Source: Myxococcales bacterium
GTDB lineage: Bacteria; Myxococcota_A; UBA9042
Reading direction: 5' to 3'
DNA length: 64,000 bases
Assembly (NCBI GenBank): GCA_947491025.1
Contig: CANLIC010000003.1
Coordinates: forward strand, 1 to 64,000
Positions within the stretch are counted from its first letter, which is position 1, and each line of letters opens with the position of its first letter. A program made the position numbers and the translations under genes. Shown piece after piece: positions 1 to 11,489 of this stretch. The notes beneath the pieces are model-generated. The model was not told the DNA's origin. It saw only the letters and a program-made list of their open reading frames with translations, and did no database searches.

Positions 1-3
1 GAC

Positions 4-3000
4 TTGGGCTGCTGTTTCGGGGCCGCCGGACGCTCCCAAGGCGGGCTGCAAGGGCCAGCGACGCGACCGTCAACCGGGCGCCGGGCGTGCCGACGCTGCC
101 GGCGGGCGACGCTCGGCCGGCTCGAGCGCGCTGCGATCTATCCCATGGGCGGTGGCTCCGACAGCGGCGCCACCGTTGACGTCGCCGCCGTCTCCGACGT
201 CGATTCTGGCGGCGTCGCAGCGGACGTCGCCGGACAAGACTCGGGCGGGTCTGACCTGGGCGCGACGTCCGACGGCGGCCAAGCCGGCGCTTGCGTCTGC
301 CCGCCCTCCATGGACAAGGCCTGCAGCGTCGGCGTCTGTGACCCGAAGACCGGCACCTGTAGCGAGGTCGCGCGCAATCAGAGCGGTCCCTGCGAGGACG
401 GCGATCCCTGCACCGTTTTCGACTCCTGCGATGCGGGAAGCTGCGTGGCGGGCATTGGCGATGCCTGCGACTGCCATGCCGACGCCGACTGCGCCGGGGC
501 GGACGCCGATCTCTGCCTCGGCAAGGCGTTCTGCTCCAAAGAGGTCTACCCGTGGTCGTGCAAGGTGGTCCCTGGCACGGCGGTGCTTTGCGCCCTCGAT
601 TCGGCCAAGGCCGCCTGCAACGTCAGCAGCTGCGAGCCCAAGACCGGCACCTGCTCGACGACAGCTCTGGCCAAGGCTGCGCCCTGCGACGACGGCGACG
701 CCTGCACCGCCAACGACAGCTGCGATGCCGGCGCCTGCAAGGCCGGCACCCAGATCTGTGCCTGCAGCGCTGACGCCGACTGCGCCGCCAAGGAGGACGG
801 CGACCCCTGCAATGGCACGCTCTACTGCGACGCCAAGTCCGGCACCTGTCAGCTGAACCCGGCGAGCATCGTCACCTGTCCGACGGCCGGCGAGGGCCCC
901 TGCGTCGCCAATTCCTGCGTCAAGGCCACCGGCCTCTGCCAGCTGCATGCCAAGGCCGCCGGGACCGGCTGCGACGACGGCGAGGCCTGCACCGCCGGCG
1001 ACATCTGCAGCGGTGGCGTCTGCAAGCCGGGCACCAACCTCTGCGCGTGCAAGGGTGACGCTGACTGCGCCGCCAAGGACGACGGAGACCAGTGCAACGG
1101 CAAGCTCTATTGTCAGGTGAGCAAGGGCAGCTGCGAGGTCAATCCGGCGAGCGTGGTCGTCTGCCCGACCGTCGACGACTCGGCGTGCGCCAAGAACACC
1201 TGCCAGCCCAAGACCGGCGCCTGCGCCTTGGCGGTGGCCGCCACCAACACCGCCTGTGAGGATGGCAGCGCCTGCACGGTCGGCGATGTCTGCGACGGCG
1301 GCGTGTGCCAGCCAGGGACCGACGTGTGTCCCTGCAGCAGCGACGCCCAATGCGAGGCCACCCTCGGCGACGGCGACCTCTGCAACGGGGTGCTCTTCTG
1401 CAACAAGCAGTCCGGCAAGTGTCAGCCCAATGCCGCGAGCGCCGTGACCTGCAAGACCGTGGACGACACCGAGTGCGTCAAGGCGACGTGTGATCCGAAG
1501 GTCGGCGTCTGCAAGCCGAAGTCGGTGGCGGACGGCAGCAAGTGCGACGACGGCGATGTCTGCACCAAGGCCGAGATCTGCAGCGCCGGCCTCTGCCAGG
1601 GCGGCGTAGTCACCTGTGCCTGCAAGGTCCACGCCGACTGCGACAGCAAGGACGACGGAGATCGCTGCAACGGCACCTACTTCTGTGACAAGTCCGGCCC
1701 GGCTGCCGAGTGCAAATTCAATCCGGCGTCTGTCGTCTACTGCCCGCCCGGGGCCGCTTCCTGCGTCACCAACGTCTGCAACCAGGCGACCGGCGCGTGC
1801 CAGTTGCAGCCCAGCACCGATGGCGTGCCCTGCTCCGACAGCGGAAAGTGCGCAAAGTCGGCGGCCTGCAAGAACGGCGTGTGCGCGGTGCAACAGGCCG
1901 TCGACTGCGACGACGCCGACGTCTGCACCACCGACAGCTGCGACCCCAAGGTCGGCTGCGTGCACACCAAGAGCAACTGCAACGACGGCAACTCTTGCAC
2001 CAGCGACGCCTGCGACCCCAAAACCGGCGCCTGCGCCTTTGCCAGCGCTGGCCAAGACGGCAAGACCTGCAACGGCGACGACACCGGCTGCACCGTCAAC
2101 GACACCTGCAAGGCGGGCGTGTGCACCATCGGCATCGCGGTCGTCTGCAAGATCCCGCTGCTGGCCTGCGAACAGGCGGTGTGCGCCAGCAATGGCCCGG
2201 CCGGCTTCCAGTGCCTCGCCCTGCCCAAGGCCGACGGCGATGCCTGCGACGACGGCGACGCCTGTACCCTGGCCTCGGCCTGCAGCGGCGGCACCTGCAA
2301 GGGCAGCAAGGAGGCGCTCATCCACGACTTCTCCCAGCCGCAGGTGGATGTCTTCGGCCACGCCGAGTTCACGGCGGTGGCGCGCTTCGACGATCGCCTG
2401 CTCCTCGGCGGTCGGGCCTGGCATGGCGACGCCGACAGCCCCAAGTTGAGCGGCGGGTTCCTGCGGGCGCTGGCGCCCAATGGCGACATCGCCTGGACCC
2501 ACGTCCTGGCCTCGCCGGTCGCCGGCAAGGGCCTCGGTGTCGTCGCCGTCGAGCACCACGGCGGAGGCGTCTATTCGGCGCTCCGCGGCCAGGCCGCCGG
2601 TAGCCCGGTGCAGCGGACGGCCATCGTCAGCTTGTTCACCGACGAGGGCGGCGCCATCCAGATCATCGGCCAGAAAGTGTACGGCGACCCGCAAGTGGAC
2701 CTCGAGCCGCGCGCCTTGGTCGGCAACTTCGACCTCGGCCACACCGCGTTGCTGCACCTGGAGGTCGGCGGCAAGGCCCGTGCGCGCCTGCTGCGGGCGG
2801 TCGGCAAGACGCTGGTCGACGCCTGGCAGCTCGACCTCAGCGGAGACACCGCGCGCGCAGGCCAGGGCCTCGCCGCTGCGGGGGAGGGAGGCGTCGTCGT
2901 CGCCGGCTGGATCGCCGAGCAGGACGGCAAGAAGCGCGGCTGGCTGGCCGCCGTCGATGGCAAAGGCAAGGCGCAGTGGCAGCGCACCTACGGCAAGCCT

Positions 3001-5703
3001 GGCCTCGGCGGCCTGCGCGCCGTGCATCTGCTGCCGGCCTCGCAAGGCGGCGGCTATGTCCTCGGCGGCTCCATCGAGAACGACCCGTTGGCGCCGACGC
3101 AGCTCGGACCCTGGGGTCTGCGTGTCGACGCCAGCGGCAAGCAGCTCCTCGAGCTGGTGGCGCCCCTCGCCGGCGCGGTGTGGGACGCCAAGCCCGGCGC
3201 CGATGGCGAGATTCGGTTGGCGGCGACGGTGCAATTGCCGCAGCTTTCAAAGCCTTCTGGCCAGATGTACGTCTTCGACGGCCTCGGCAACTTGCAGGCC
3301 TCGCATTTTGGGGCGCAGTGGGGCGGCGCCGGCCGCGCGGAGTCCTACCAGGCGCTGGCGGTCCAAGCGGGCGGCGGCATGGTTGTCGTCGGCAGCAGCG
3401 AAGGCGCCGACGGCGTGCGGCGCCCGCTCCTGGTGCGGACCGACGCCTTTGGCCACGCCAGCTGCAAGGGCGCGGGCGTCTGCGCCGGCAAGCCATTTGC
3501 CGCCTGCATCGACGGCAACCCCTGCACCGCCGACGCCTGTGACCCGCAGAAGGGCTGCAGTCCGGCGCCCTCGCCCGGCATGGTCTGCGTGCCCGGCGAC
3601 GGCTGCCACCTCGACGGCGCCTGCCAGGCCGGTGCTTGCAAGCCCGGCAAGCGCGCGCGCCTCTACAGCGGCGCGCTCGACGTCGTGCTCGGCTCGCTCG
3701 CCGGCGTCGTCGGCCTGCAGGACGGCGCCAGCGCCATCGCCGGGCGCACCGCCAACAAGCACAGCGTGGTGCTCGGCGTGTCTGCTGCCGGCGAATTGGC
3801 CTGGACGCGCCCGCTGCTGCCACTCCACCAAGGCGCCGACTTGACCGGTGCGGGTCCGGTGGCGTTGCGCGCGGCGGCCAGCGGCGGCCTTTGGTTGGCA
3901 ATCAATGAGGCGGAGGCCACCATCGGCCGCTACGCCCGCTTGCTTCGACTCGGGCCGCTCGGCGATGTGTCCGGCAGCTGGCCCGCCAAGGCGCCAAGCA
4001 ATCAGGGAGCCGCCCACGACGTCGACCTCGCCGCCAACGGCGACGTGCTGCTGCTCGACTTCGAATCGGGGCTACGGCTTCACCGCTTCCTTGCTGCCGC
4101 CTTCGACGCCGGCTTGTCCCAGACGCCGACGCCGGTTTGGACGAGCGGTCTTGGCGCCGAGACTGCTAGTGGCCGGGCGCGCGTGCGCGGCCTCCCCGAC
4201 GGTGGCGCCCTCCTCGTCAGCGCGCTCGCCGGGGCGCCCGGCGCCCACGCCAACACGCTCTGGTTTGGCCGCGTCGCGCCGACTGGCAAGCTGGCACTGA
4301 AGAGCACGCTGCAGCCGGCGGCCAAGGTTGAGATCGGAGGCGCCACGCTGCGGCCAGACGGCACGCTGCTCTTGGTCGGCGCCGCGCTCGGCCCACCGAA
4401 CCGCCCCTTTGTCGCTGCCATCAGCCTAGAGGGCACGCTGCTGTGGAGTCGGCTCGATCCGCCGGCCGAGGGGTACCGCGGCGTGGTCTGGAGCGAAGGG
4501 CGCGCCGTGGCCGCGACGCGCGTCGAGTCGCTCTTGGTCGGCAGCCTGCTGGCGCGGCCGCTGGCCCACAACGGCCTGATACAGGCGACCTGGAAGGTCA
4601 GCTCCGCCGGCGCGAGCTTGCAGAGCGCAACGCAAGACGCCATCGCCCGACTCGACGACGGCGGGGTGATTCTAGCGGGCCTCGCCGACGATGGCGCCGT
4701 GCTGCGGCCGTGGGTCGCCCGCGCCGATGGCCATGGCCACTTCGGCTGCGCCGCCGCCGGCACCTGCGCGACGCTGGCCGCCGACGCCTGCGACGACGGC
4801 AACGCCTGCACCTTTGAGTCCTGCGATCCGGTCAAGGGCTGCAGCCACACCCCCGCCGCCGACGGCGCCGGCTGTGGCGGTACCAAAGTCTGCCTCACCG
4901 GCGTCTGCGTCGCGCCACCGGCCCCAGGCATGATCTTGATTCCGGCCGGCAAGGCCTGGATGGGCTGCGACCCGGAGCGCAGCAGCGACTGTCACGTCAC
5001 CCAGCTGCCCTACCACGAGATCACGACCAGCGCCTACTGGATCGATCGCGATGAGGTGACCATGTCGGCGTATGCCCACTGCATGGCCGTGTCGGCGTGC
5101 TATCAGCCCTGGGCCGGCGTCGGCTGCGTGGCGCAGAACCCGGCCAAGGACAACTACCAGGCGCTGAACTGCACCGGTCTGGCCCACGCCAAGGGCTACT
5201 GCGGCCTGCGTGGGGCACGGCTACCGACTGAGGCCGAGTGGGAGAAAGCGGCGCGCGGCGGCTGTGAGCTCTACGGCGAAGCCTGCAAGCAGAACACGCC
5301 GATCTACCCGTGGGGCGCGGCGCCGCCGACCTGCGCGCTGACGATGATGACCGACCCTGCCAATGGCCAAGCGGCCTGCGGTGCCGAGGGCAACCTCAAG
5401 ACCGCCGCCGTCGGCAGCCGACCGTCGGACATCAGCCCCTACGGCCTGCGCGACGTCGCCGGCAACCTCGGGGAGTTGGTGCTCGACACCTATGATCCGC
5501 TCTTCTACTGGAGCAAACAGGCGACGGCGCTCGATCCCGTGTTCACCGGGACCTCCGACTACCAAGTCGTTCGTGGCGGCGACTGGACGCGGTCCGCGGC
5601 GACGGCGTTTCGCCTGCACGAGCGGCGCGTCGTGCCGTACAACAACTATGAGACCGGCCACTTCGACCTCGGGTTCCGCTGCGTGGTGCCGGTGCCCAAG
5701 TAG
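4..5703 (+). CDS. Giant Cys-rich exoprotein with C-terminal FGE/SUMF1-like domain (5' end uncertain)
   Basis: The frame is open to the left edge, so the true start may lie outside the window; ATG at 145 is the first start just before the conserved part. Residues about 95-770 are repeated Cys modules of the type CDDGDACT...CKAGT..C.C. Two propeller-like Gly/Leu-rich regions follow (about 773-1155 and 1220-1580), each followed by another Cys module. Residues about 1643-1899 are an FGE-sulfatase/PvdO-like domain with MILIPAG, LPTEAEWEKAARGG, DVAGNLGELV, VVRGGDW and GFRC. The paired cysteines that formylglycine-generating enzymes use for catalysis are not visible before GFRC, so it is probably a non-catalytic or different-function member. 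No signal peptide is visible inside the window; export is inferred from the Cys-rich composition. It converges on the kinase gene 28 bp downstream. Confidence 0.8.
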   Translation: MGCCFGAAGRSQGGLQGPATRPSTGRRACRRCRRATLGRLERAAIYPMGGGSDSGATVDVAAVSDVDSGGVAADVAGQDSGGSDLGATSDGGQAGACVCPPSMDKACSVGVCDPKTGTCSEVARNQSGPCEDGDPCTVFDSCDAGSCVAGIGDACDCHADADCAGADADLCLGKAFCSKEVYPWSCKVVPGTAVLCALDSAKAACNVSSCEPKTGTCSTTALAKAAPCDDGDACTANDSCDAGACKAGTQICACSADADCAAKEDGDPCNGTLYCDAKSGTCQLNPASIVTCPTAGEGPCVANSCVKATGLCQLHAKAAGTGCDDGEACTAGDICSGGVCKPGTNLCACKGDADCAAKDDGDQCNGKLYCQVSKGSCEVNPASVVVCPTVDDSACAKNTCQPKTGACALAVAATNTACEDGSACTVGDVCDGGVCQPGTDVCPCSSDAQCEATLGDGDLCNGVLFCNKQSGKCQPNAASAVTCKTVDDTECVKATCDPKVGVCKPKSVADGSKCDDGDVCTKAEICSAGLCQGGVVTCACKVHADCDSKDDGDRCNGTYFCDKSGPAAECKFNPASVVYCPPGAASCVTNVCNQATGACQLQPSTDGVPCSDSGKCAKSAACKNGVCAVQQAVDCDDADVCTTDSCDPKVGCVHTKSNCNDGNSCTSDACDPKTGACAFASAGQDGKTCNGDDTGCTVNDTCKAGVCTIGIAVVCKIPLLACEQAVCASNGPAGFQCLALPKADGDACDDGDACTLASACSGGTCKGSKEALIHDFSQPQVDVFGHAEFTAVARFDDRLLLGGRAWHGDADSPKLSGGFLRALAPNGDIAWTHVLASPVAGKGLGVVAVEHHGGGVYSALRGQAAGSPVQRTAIVSLFTDEGGAIQIIGQKVYGDPQVDLEPRALVGNFDLGHTALLHLEVGGKARARLLRAVGKTLVDAWQLDLSGDTARAGQGLAAAGEGGVVVAGWIAEQDGKKRGWLAAVDGKGKAQWQRTYGKPGLGGLRAVHLLPASQGGGYVLGGSIENDPLAPTQLGPWGLRVDASGKQLLELVAPLAGAVWDAKPGADGEIRLAATVQLPQLSKPSGQMYVFDGLGNLQASHFGAQWGGAGRAESYQALAVQAGGGMVVVGSSEGADGVRRPLLVRTDAFGHASCKGAGVCAGKPFAACIDGNPCTADACDPQKGCSPAPSPGMVCVPGDGCHLDGACQAGACKPGKRARLYSGALDVVLGSLAGVVGLQDGASAIAGRTANKHSVVLGVSAAGELAWTRPLLPLHQGADLTGAGPVALRAAASGGLWLAINEAEATIGRYARLLRLGPLGDVSGSWPAKAPSNQGAAHDVDLAANGDVLLLDFESGLRLHRFLAAAFDAGLSQTPTPVWTSGLGAETASGRARVRGLPDGGALLVSALAGAPGAHANTLWFGRVAPTGKLALKSTLQPAAKVEIGGATLRPDGTLLLVGAALGPPNRPFVAAISLEGTLLWSRLDPPAEGYRGVVWSEGRAVAATRVESLLVGSLLARPLAHNGLIQATWKVSSAGASLQSATQDAIARLDDGGVILAGLADDGAVLRPWVARADGHGHFGCAAAGTCATLAADACDDGNACTFESCDPVKGCSHTPAADGAGCGGTKVCLTGVCVAPPAPGMILIPAGKAWMGCDPERSSDCHVTQLPYHEITTSAYWIDRDEVTMSAYAHCMAVSACYQPWAGVGCVAQNPAKDNYQALNCTGLAHAKGYCGLRGARLPTEAEWEKAARGGCELYGEACKQNTPIYPWGAAPPTCALTMMTDPANGQAACGAEGNLKTAAVGSRPSDISPYGLRDVAGNLGELVLDTYDPLFYWSKQATALDPVFTGTSDYQVVRGGDWTRSAATAFRLHERRVVPYNNYETGHFDLGFRCVVPVPK

Positions 5704-5731
5704 CCCGCCGCCAAGCGACGCAGCCAACGCC

Positions 5732-7864
5732 TTACATCAGGTCGTCGACCAGGCCGTCGTCGGGCTTGGGCTTTGGCTTGGGCTTGGCCCCGTCCGCTGC
5801 GGGCGTGGCGCTTGGATGGGCGCTCGGCGCATCGCCACCGCCCGGCCGGGTCATGGGCTTGCGGGGGCCGGGCCGCGTCCCCTCGGCCGCCCCGGCCGTC
5901 GGCGTCGACCCGGCGTCAGCCCCGGCAAGCCCCGCCTCGGCCTTTGGGCTGGGCGGCGGCGTGGGCGTCAGCGCCAGGACCAGCTCGCGTGTCCGGTCAA
6001 AGGTCAGCGTCTGGTCCTGCGGCACATGGCCGTCGCGCAAGAGCCGCACCCGCAGCACGGTCCCGGGCGGCCGCTCGAGGCTGGTCGGCGTCTCGCCGAG
6101 CAGGCCGGCGGTCTGGCCGGCCTCATCGAGGGCCAGCACCTTGGCGTTGCTCGGCGTCGTCACCAGCCCGATGGCGATGGCGTGAGGGCCAGCCTCGGGC
6201 TCTGGCGCTTGTCTGATTTCCGCGACGGTCATCGCCGCAGCTGACGGCGCATCGCCGCGTCGGACGCCGAACGCCAAGGCTGCCAGCGCCCCCACAGCCG
6301 AAAGGGCCACCAACGCGAGCAAAACGGGCCGTCGCCGCGCTTCCTCGCCCTTGGCGTCGCCGGCAGCGAGCCCGCCGAGCGTCACCCCCGCGCTGTGGCC
6401 GCCCGCCCCGGTCTGACCGACCAGCGTTGGCGTCGCCGAGGGCGCCACCGCGTCCTCGATCACCATCGTCACGGCGTCAGCGACAGCGATGCCCAGTTTC
6501 GCCGCGGTCTCGCCGTCGACCAGCCCGTCGAAATCCGCCGGCAGCGCGGCGGCGAGCGCCAAACAGCGATCGCGGAGGACGGCGGCGCTGTCTGGGCGCT
6601 TGGCCGGCTTTTTCTCCAACAGCGCGTCGATCAGGAGCTCGACCTCGCGCGGCACCACGGCGTCCGGCGAACGTGCGGTGATGCGCGGCACCGGCTGGTT
6701 GACGTGCGCCAACAGCAGCGTCAGCGGTGTCTCCGAGTCGAAGGGCGGCACGCCCGAGACCAGCTCGAAGAGGATGATGCCGAGGGAGTACAGGTCGCTG
6801 CGGGCGTCGACGGGCCGCGCCGACGCTTGCTCGGGGCTCATGTAGCGGGGCGTGCCGAAGATGCTGCCGGCCTTGGTTAGCGTGCCCTGGCCATCGCCGA
6901 CCCCGTCGCGCAGCTTGGCGACACCAAAGTCGAGCACCTTGACGTAGTCGGGGTCGTCGCCGACGCGGACGAGAAAGATGTTCTCCGGCTTCAGGTCGCG
7001 GTGGACGATGCCCTTGCCATGCGCCTCGTCGAGCGCCGCCGCCACCTGCGCCAGGATGTGCAGCGCCCGCCGCACCGGCATCCGGCCCTCGGTCGCGACG
7101 GCGTTGTGCAGGGTCTGGCCCTCCAGCAGCTCCATCGCGATGTAGAGACGGCCCTGGTCCGTTTTGCCGAAGTCCAAGATTTGGATGGTGTTGGGGTGCC
7201 GCAGCCGGCTGACCGCCAACGCCTCGACGGTGAAGCGCCGGGCCTGCGTGTCGTTGGCCGTCAGCTCGTCGAGCAGCACCTTGACGGCGACCGCCCGCCC
7301 GAGGTCCGCCTGCCGTGCGCGGTAGACGGCGCCCATGCCGCCGGCGCCTAGCCGCGACTCGATGACGAACTTGCCGCCGACGGTCTGGCCGATCAGGTCA
7401 TCTTTGCGCTCGCTGTCTTCGAGGAGCTGGCGCTGAATCTTCTCTTGGAGCGCCAGGTTGCGGCCCAGGTCCGCATCGTGACGGGTCGGCGGATCGTCAC
7501 GCGAGGTCGCCAGCGCGCCGGGCGAGGCGGATGTCGCGTTTCGCTTGGCGCCGGCGGCAAGCTCGTCGACATCGGTGTCTGCCATCGTCGGCATCGTCGT
7601 AATGGCCGGCGCCTCGGCGAGCGCGCGGTCGATGCCGGAGGCCGCGATGGCGGCATGCATGGCGTCGGGGATCGCCTCGTCGGACAGCGTCGACTCGCCT
7701 AGCGGTTCGGCTTGCCCCGTCTGGGGCGACGTCTCCGTCGAGACATCCACGGTGACGCTCGCGCTGACGGGCGAGGCCGTTGGCTGCGTCTGCGCACCTG
7801 GCGCCGGATCTTGCGGGGCCCCGCCAGCGCCGCCCTGCACCCAAGGCACGGTCTTGTCGCTCAT
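5732..7864 (-). CDS. Hanks-type serine/threonine protein kinase with TM and PEGA-like tail
   Basis: 710 aa. An S/T/A-rich N-terminal region of about 160 residues precedes a full kinase domain (about 163-440): Gly-rich loop GAGGMG (173-178), Lys195 in VAVK, HRDLKPEN (288-295), DFG (312-314) and the P+1 region TPRYMSPE (338-345). A single hydrophobic segment around 510-535 (LLALVALSAVGALAALAF) is followed by a PEGA-like beta domain and a Pro/Lys-rich tail. It should phosphorylate Ser/Thr of unknown partners, with the kinase domain cytoplasmic and the PEGA-like part outside the inner membrane. Its ATG overlaps the stop of the dTMP kinase gene by 4 nt (ATGA), so it is the last gene of a five-gene chain and is probably translated by coupling. 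Confidence 0.93.
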   Translation of the reverse strand: MSDKTVPWVQGGAGGAPQDPAPGAQTQPTASPVSASVTVDVSTETSPQTGQAEPLGESTLSDEAIPDAMHAAIAASGIDRALAEAPAITTMPTMADTDVDELAAGAKRNATSASPGALATSRDDPPTRHDADLGRNLALQEKIQRQLLEDSERKDDLIGQTVGGKFVIESRLGAGGMGAVYRARQADLGRAVAVKVLLDELTANDTQARRFTVEALAVSRLRHPNTIQILDFGKTDQGRLYIAMELLEGQTLHNAVATEGRMPVRRALHILAQVAAALDEAHGKGIVHRDLKPENIFLVRVGDDPDYVKVLDFGVAKLRDGVGDGQGTLTKAGSIFGTPRYMSPEQASARPVDARSDLYSLGIILFELVSGVPPFDSETPLTLLLAHVNQPVPRITARSPDAVVPREVELLIDALLEKKPAKRPDSAAVLRDRCLALAAALPADFDGLVDGETAAKLGIAVADAVTMVIEDAVAPSATPTLVGQTGAGGHSAGVTLGGLAAGDAKGEEARRRPVLLALVALSAVGALAALAFGVRRGDAPSAAAMTVAEIRQAPEPEAGPHAIAIGLVTTPSNAKVLALDEAGQTAGLLGETPTSLERPPGTVLRVRLLRDGHVPQDQTLTFDRTRELVLALTPTPPPSPKAEAGLAGADAGSTPTAGAAEGTRPGPRKPMTRPGGGDAPSAHPSATPAADGAKPKPKPKPDDGLVDDLM

Positions 7865-8529
7865 GGTGATGACCTTGCGGCGCCCGGACGGACGAGCAGG
7901 GGCTGCAACGCCGGCAGCTTGTCGCAGATGGCGGCCTCGATGCGGGCCTGGACTTCATCGGCGTCGCCGACGCCATCGATGCGCACGATGGGGCCGAGCG
8001 CCGCCGGCGGTGCCCGCCACATCGCCGCGTAGCGCTCGCGCACGGCCTGCAGCGTCCGCTCCGCCTCGAAGCGCTCGCGCGGTGCGCCCCGGGCGTCGAT
8101 GCGCCGCAGCGCCTCGTCGACGGGCACATCGAGCCACAGCGTCAGATCGGGTCGCAGCGCGGCGCGGTTGGCCTCTAGCAGCCACGCGGCGTCGATGCCG
8201 CCCTCGCCATCGACGACCTGAAACGCCAGCGAACTTGCGAGGTAGCGATCGCAGATCACCGCTTCCCCGGCCTGGAGCGCCGGCGCGATCTGGGTGTTGC
8301 AGTGGTCGGCCCGGTCGGCGGCGAAGAGCAGCGCGATCGGTTCGGCCGCCGGCCGCGGTACCCAGGTGCCGCGCAGGGCCTCGCGGATCAGCTTTCCCAC
8401 CGGCAGGTCGGAGGGCTGCCGGGTCCGCAACACAGGCTGGCCGGCCGCGCGCAGCCGCTCCGTCAAGCGATCGCCCTGGGTCGTCGTGCCCGAGCCGTCG
8501 GTGCCCTCCATGACGATGAAGTGGCTCAC
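7861..8529 (-). CDS. tmk: Thymidylate (dTMP) kinase
   Basis: 222 aa, the usual size for the family, converting dTMP to dTDP with ATP. The GTG start is chosen because it overlaps the TGA of the preceding lipoprotein gene (GTGA) and gives [14 protein letters not shown] at the N-terminus. The P-loop reads EGTDGSGTTTQ, with Thr where most bacterial enzymes have Lys. The DRY-type motif CDRYLASSLAFQ and the LID-side arginines (RIDARGAPRERFE) are present. The downstream kinase gene overlaps its stop by 4 nt. The P-loop change is also seen in some variant dTMP kinases from memory, so I read this as a real enzyme rather than a dead copy. Confidence 0.88.
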   Translation of the reverse strand: MSHFIVMEGTDGSGTTTQGDRLTERLRAAGQPVLRTRQPSDLPVGKLIREALRGTWVPRPAAEPIALLFAADRADHCNTQIAPALQAGEAVICDRYLASSLAFQVVDGEGGIDAAWLLEANRAALRPDLTLWLDVPVDEALRRIDARGAPRERFEAERTLQAVRERYAAMWRAPPAALGPIVRIDGVGDADEVQARIEAAICDKLPALQPLLVRPGAARSSP

Positions 8530-9385
8530 GGCCCCTCCGGCGCGGCGGCGTCGCCCGGCGTTGGCGTCGGCGTGGGCAACGGCTTGGGCTCCGGCAGCCC
8601 CGCATCTGCCGGCTCGCAGGGCAGCTCCTGCGACGGCATGCCCGACGGGCAGGGCACGGCGAACGCCTCGGGCTCGATCTCGCCATCCGCCTCGACGTCG
8701 CGCAGGGCGATGCTGACATCCGCCTCGCCGCGCGTCATCCGCACGCGGATCTGCGCTGCCAATCCAGGCACCCCCGCCTTGCCGTACTCGCCATAGGCGA
8801 TGGAGGCGATGCGCTTGCCGTCCTGGTAGACGATCGAGGCCAGCGGATCCATGCGCGGCGGCTGCAGCCAGAGCTCCTGGCGCTGGTTGCCCTGGCGCAG
8901 CACCAGGGCAAAGGCGCCGCGCTCCTCGTCCCAGTCGAGGCTCGGCGCCGGGTCCTCCAGCAGCGGAGGCGCGCCGAGAACGGCGTCGACCAACTGGGAC
9001 GGCGGCAGGGCAAGCGGCACCAGACGCGCCATGTTGGCGCCGCAAGCGGGTCCCTGCAGGCAGACCGCGCCGCCGCGCTCGAAGCTGGTGAAGCGCGCGC
9101 CATCGGTCGCCAGCACCGCAATCATGTCGCCGGTCGGCGTCATCACCTGCAGCTGCGCCTGGCCCGGCCGCTGCAGCCGAAGGAGCAGGTCGGCCTTGCG
9201 CGCTTTGCCCTCGGCGTACGCCTCCATGCGCGCCTCGCCCTGCAGCGTCGTCGGCAGCTTGCGGGCGCGGTGCACGGCCAGCACCTCCGGCGCCGTCTGC
9301 GGGCCATCTTTGGGGCGCGCGATGCCGCTGCACCCGGCCAGCGCCCAGCAGCAGGCGACCCCCGCCCCGACGCGGCGCCAACCTC

Positions 9386-9389
<4 letters not shown>
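8526..9389 (-). CDS. LolB/DUF4292-like outer-membrane lipoprotein
   Basis: 287 aa. A lipoprotein signal ends in the lipobox LAGC (Cys20). The mature part has the pattern of the LolA/LolB-fold DUF4292 lipoproteins: [20 protein letters not shown], then alternating hydrophobic strands and a later [12 protein letters not shown] strand. The C-terminus is Pro/Thr-rich ([11 protein letters not shown]). This fold binds lipids or lipoprotein acyl chains in known members; a direct role here is inferred. It is sandwiched between lysC and tmk with 4-nt overlaps on both sides, so it is co-transcribed with housekeeping genes, although no functional link to them is visible. Confidence 0.72.
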
Positions 9390-10629
<1,240 letters not shown>

Positions 10630-10633
<4 letters not shown>

Positions 10634-11277
10634 CCCGCCGTCTCCGCCACACGGGTCAGCGACACCATCAGCGGACGTCCCGCCGCAATCGCCGCCTGCA
10701 CCGAAGGCAGCTGCAGCGACGCCAGATGATGCGCCTGCGATACCCACCGCTCGGTGACCCAGAGCAGGTCGGGGTCGGCCGCGTCCGCCGCCACTTCGTA
10801 CGCCTTGCAGCCGGGCATCTTGGCGCACCCCTGGCGCAAAATCGCCGCCAGCTCGGCGCCGCACCCCTCCTTGGCCTGGAGCTTGCCGATGAGCCCGTAG
10901 CCCGCCGGCTGCAGCCGCGTCTGGTCGCGCAGCTGGTGCAGCATCAGGCGATTGCCGTCGGGGTCTTGCAGCGGGATCATGCGGCACACCGGTGAGTGGA
11001 TGACATCGGCGTCGAACTGGATGCCGAGCCCTTGAAGACGCGCCACCTCGCGGTCGAGATCCATCACCTCGAAGACGACGCAGCCGCCGGGGGAGGTCCC
11101 GGGCCGGCCGTTGAAGAGCGCCAGGCAGCCGCCGCCGGGCAGGTCGTACTCGATCCACGCCATCGCGCCGGCGCCGCCCTGCAAGCCGGGCCGCAGCCCG
11201 AGCGTGCCTTCGTAGAAACCGCGGGCGCGGGCCACGTCGGTCATCGGCAACCAGGTAAAGGCGATGCGATCGTACAA
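10630..11277 (-). CDS. VOC (glyoxalase-like) domain fused to an ABM-like domain
   Basis: 215 aa from a TTG start preceded by GGAGG four bases upstream; no better in-frame start is seen nearby. Residues 1-125 are a VOC domain: [20 protein letters not shown], then [17 protein letters not shown] and the strand [11 protein letters not shown] typical of metal-dependent VOC enzymes. Residues about 130-215 look like an antibiotic-biosynthesis-monooxygenase (ABM) domain ([28 protein letters not shown]). The substrate is unknown. It is the first gene of the chain running into lysC, so the promoter probably lies in the 212-bp gap 11278-11489. The fusion of these two small dimeric folds is uncommon but has been seen. 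Confidence 0.75.
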
Positions 11278-11489
11278 GGCGCCTCCGCGATGCCGCGCGG
11301 CGAGGCGCGCTCGGCGCAGTGTAGCAGGGCGGGGAGGGTTTGGTAGGCGGCCGCGCCCCACACCGGGTCCTCTATCGGCGGCGCAAACAAAGCCGGCCGC
11401 GCGCCTCCGAGGCCAAGCCCCCGTGCCGAAAGCGCAGCGCGTGCCGACGAGGGGGCCCTATGCAGCGCGAGCACCAGGCCGCCAGGCAC

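Noticed and set aside
70..3234. Long minus-strand open frame of 1054 codons opposite the giant Cys-rich gene
   Set aside because: It results from the GC-rich repeated codons of the plus-strand gene. It has repetitive Ala/Gly/Val composition, no Shine-Dalgarno and no recognisable domain.
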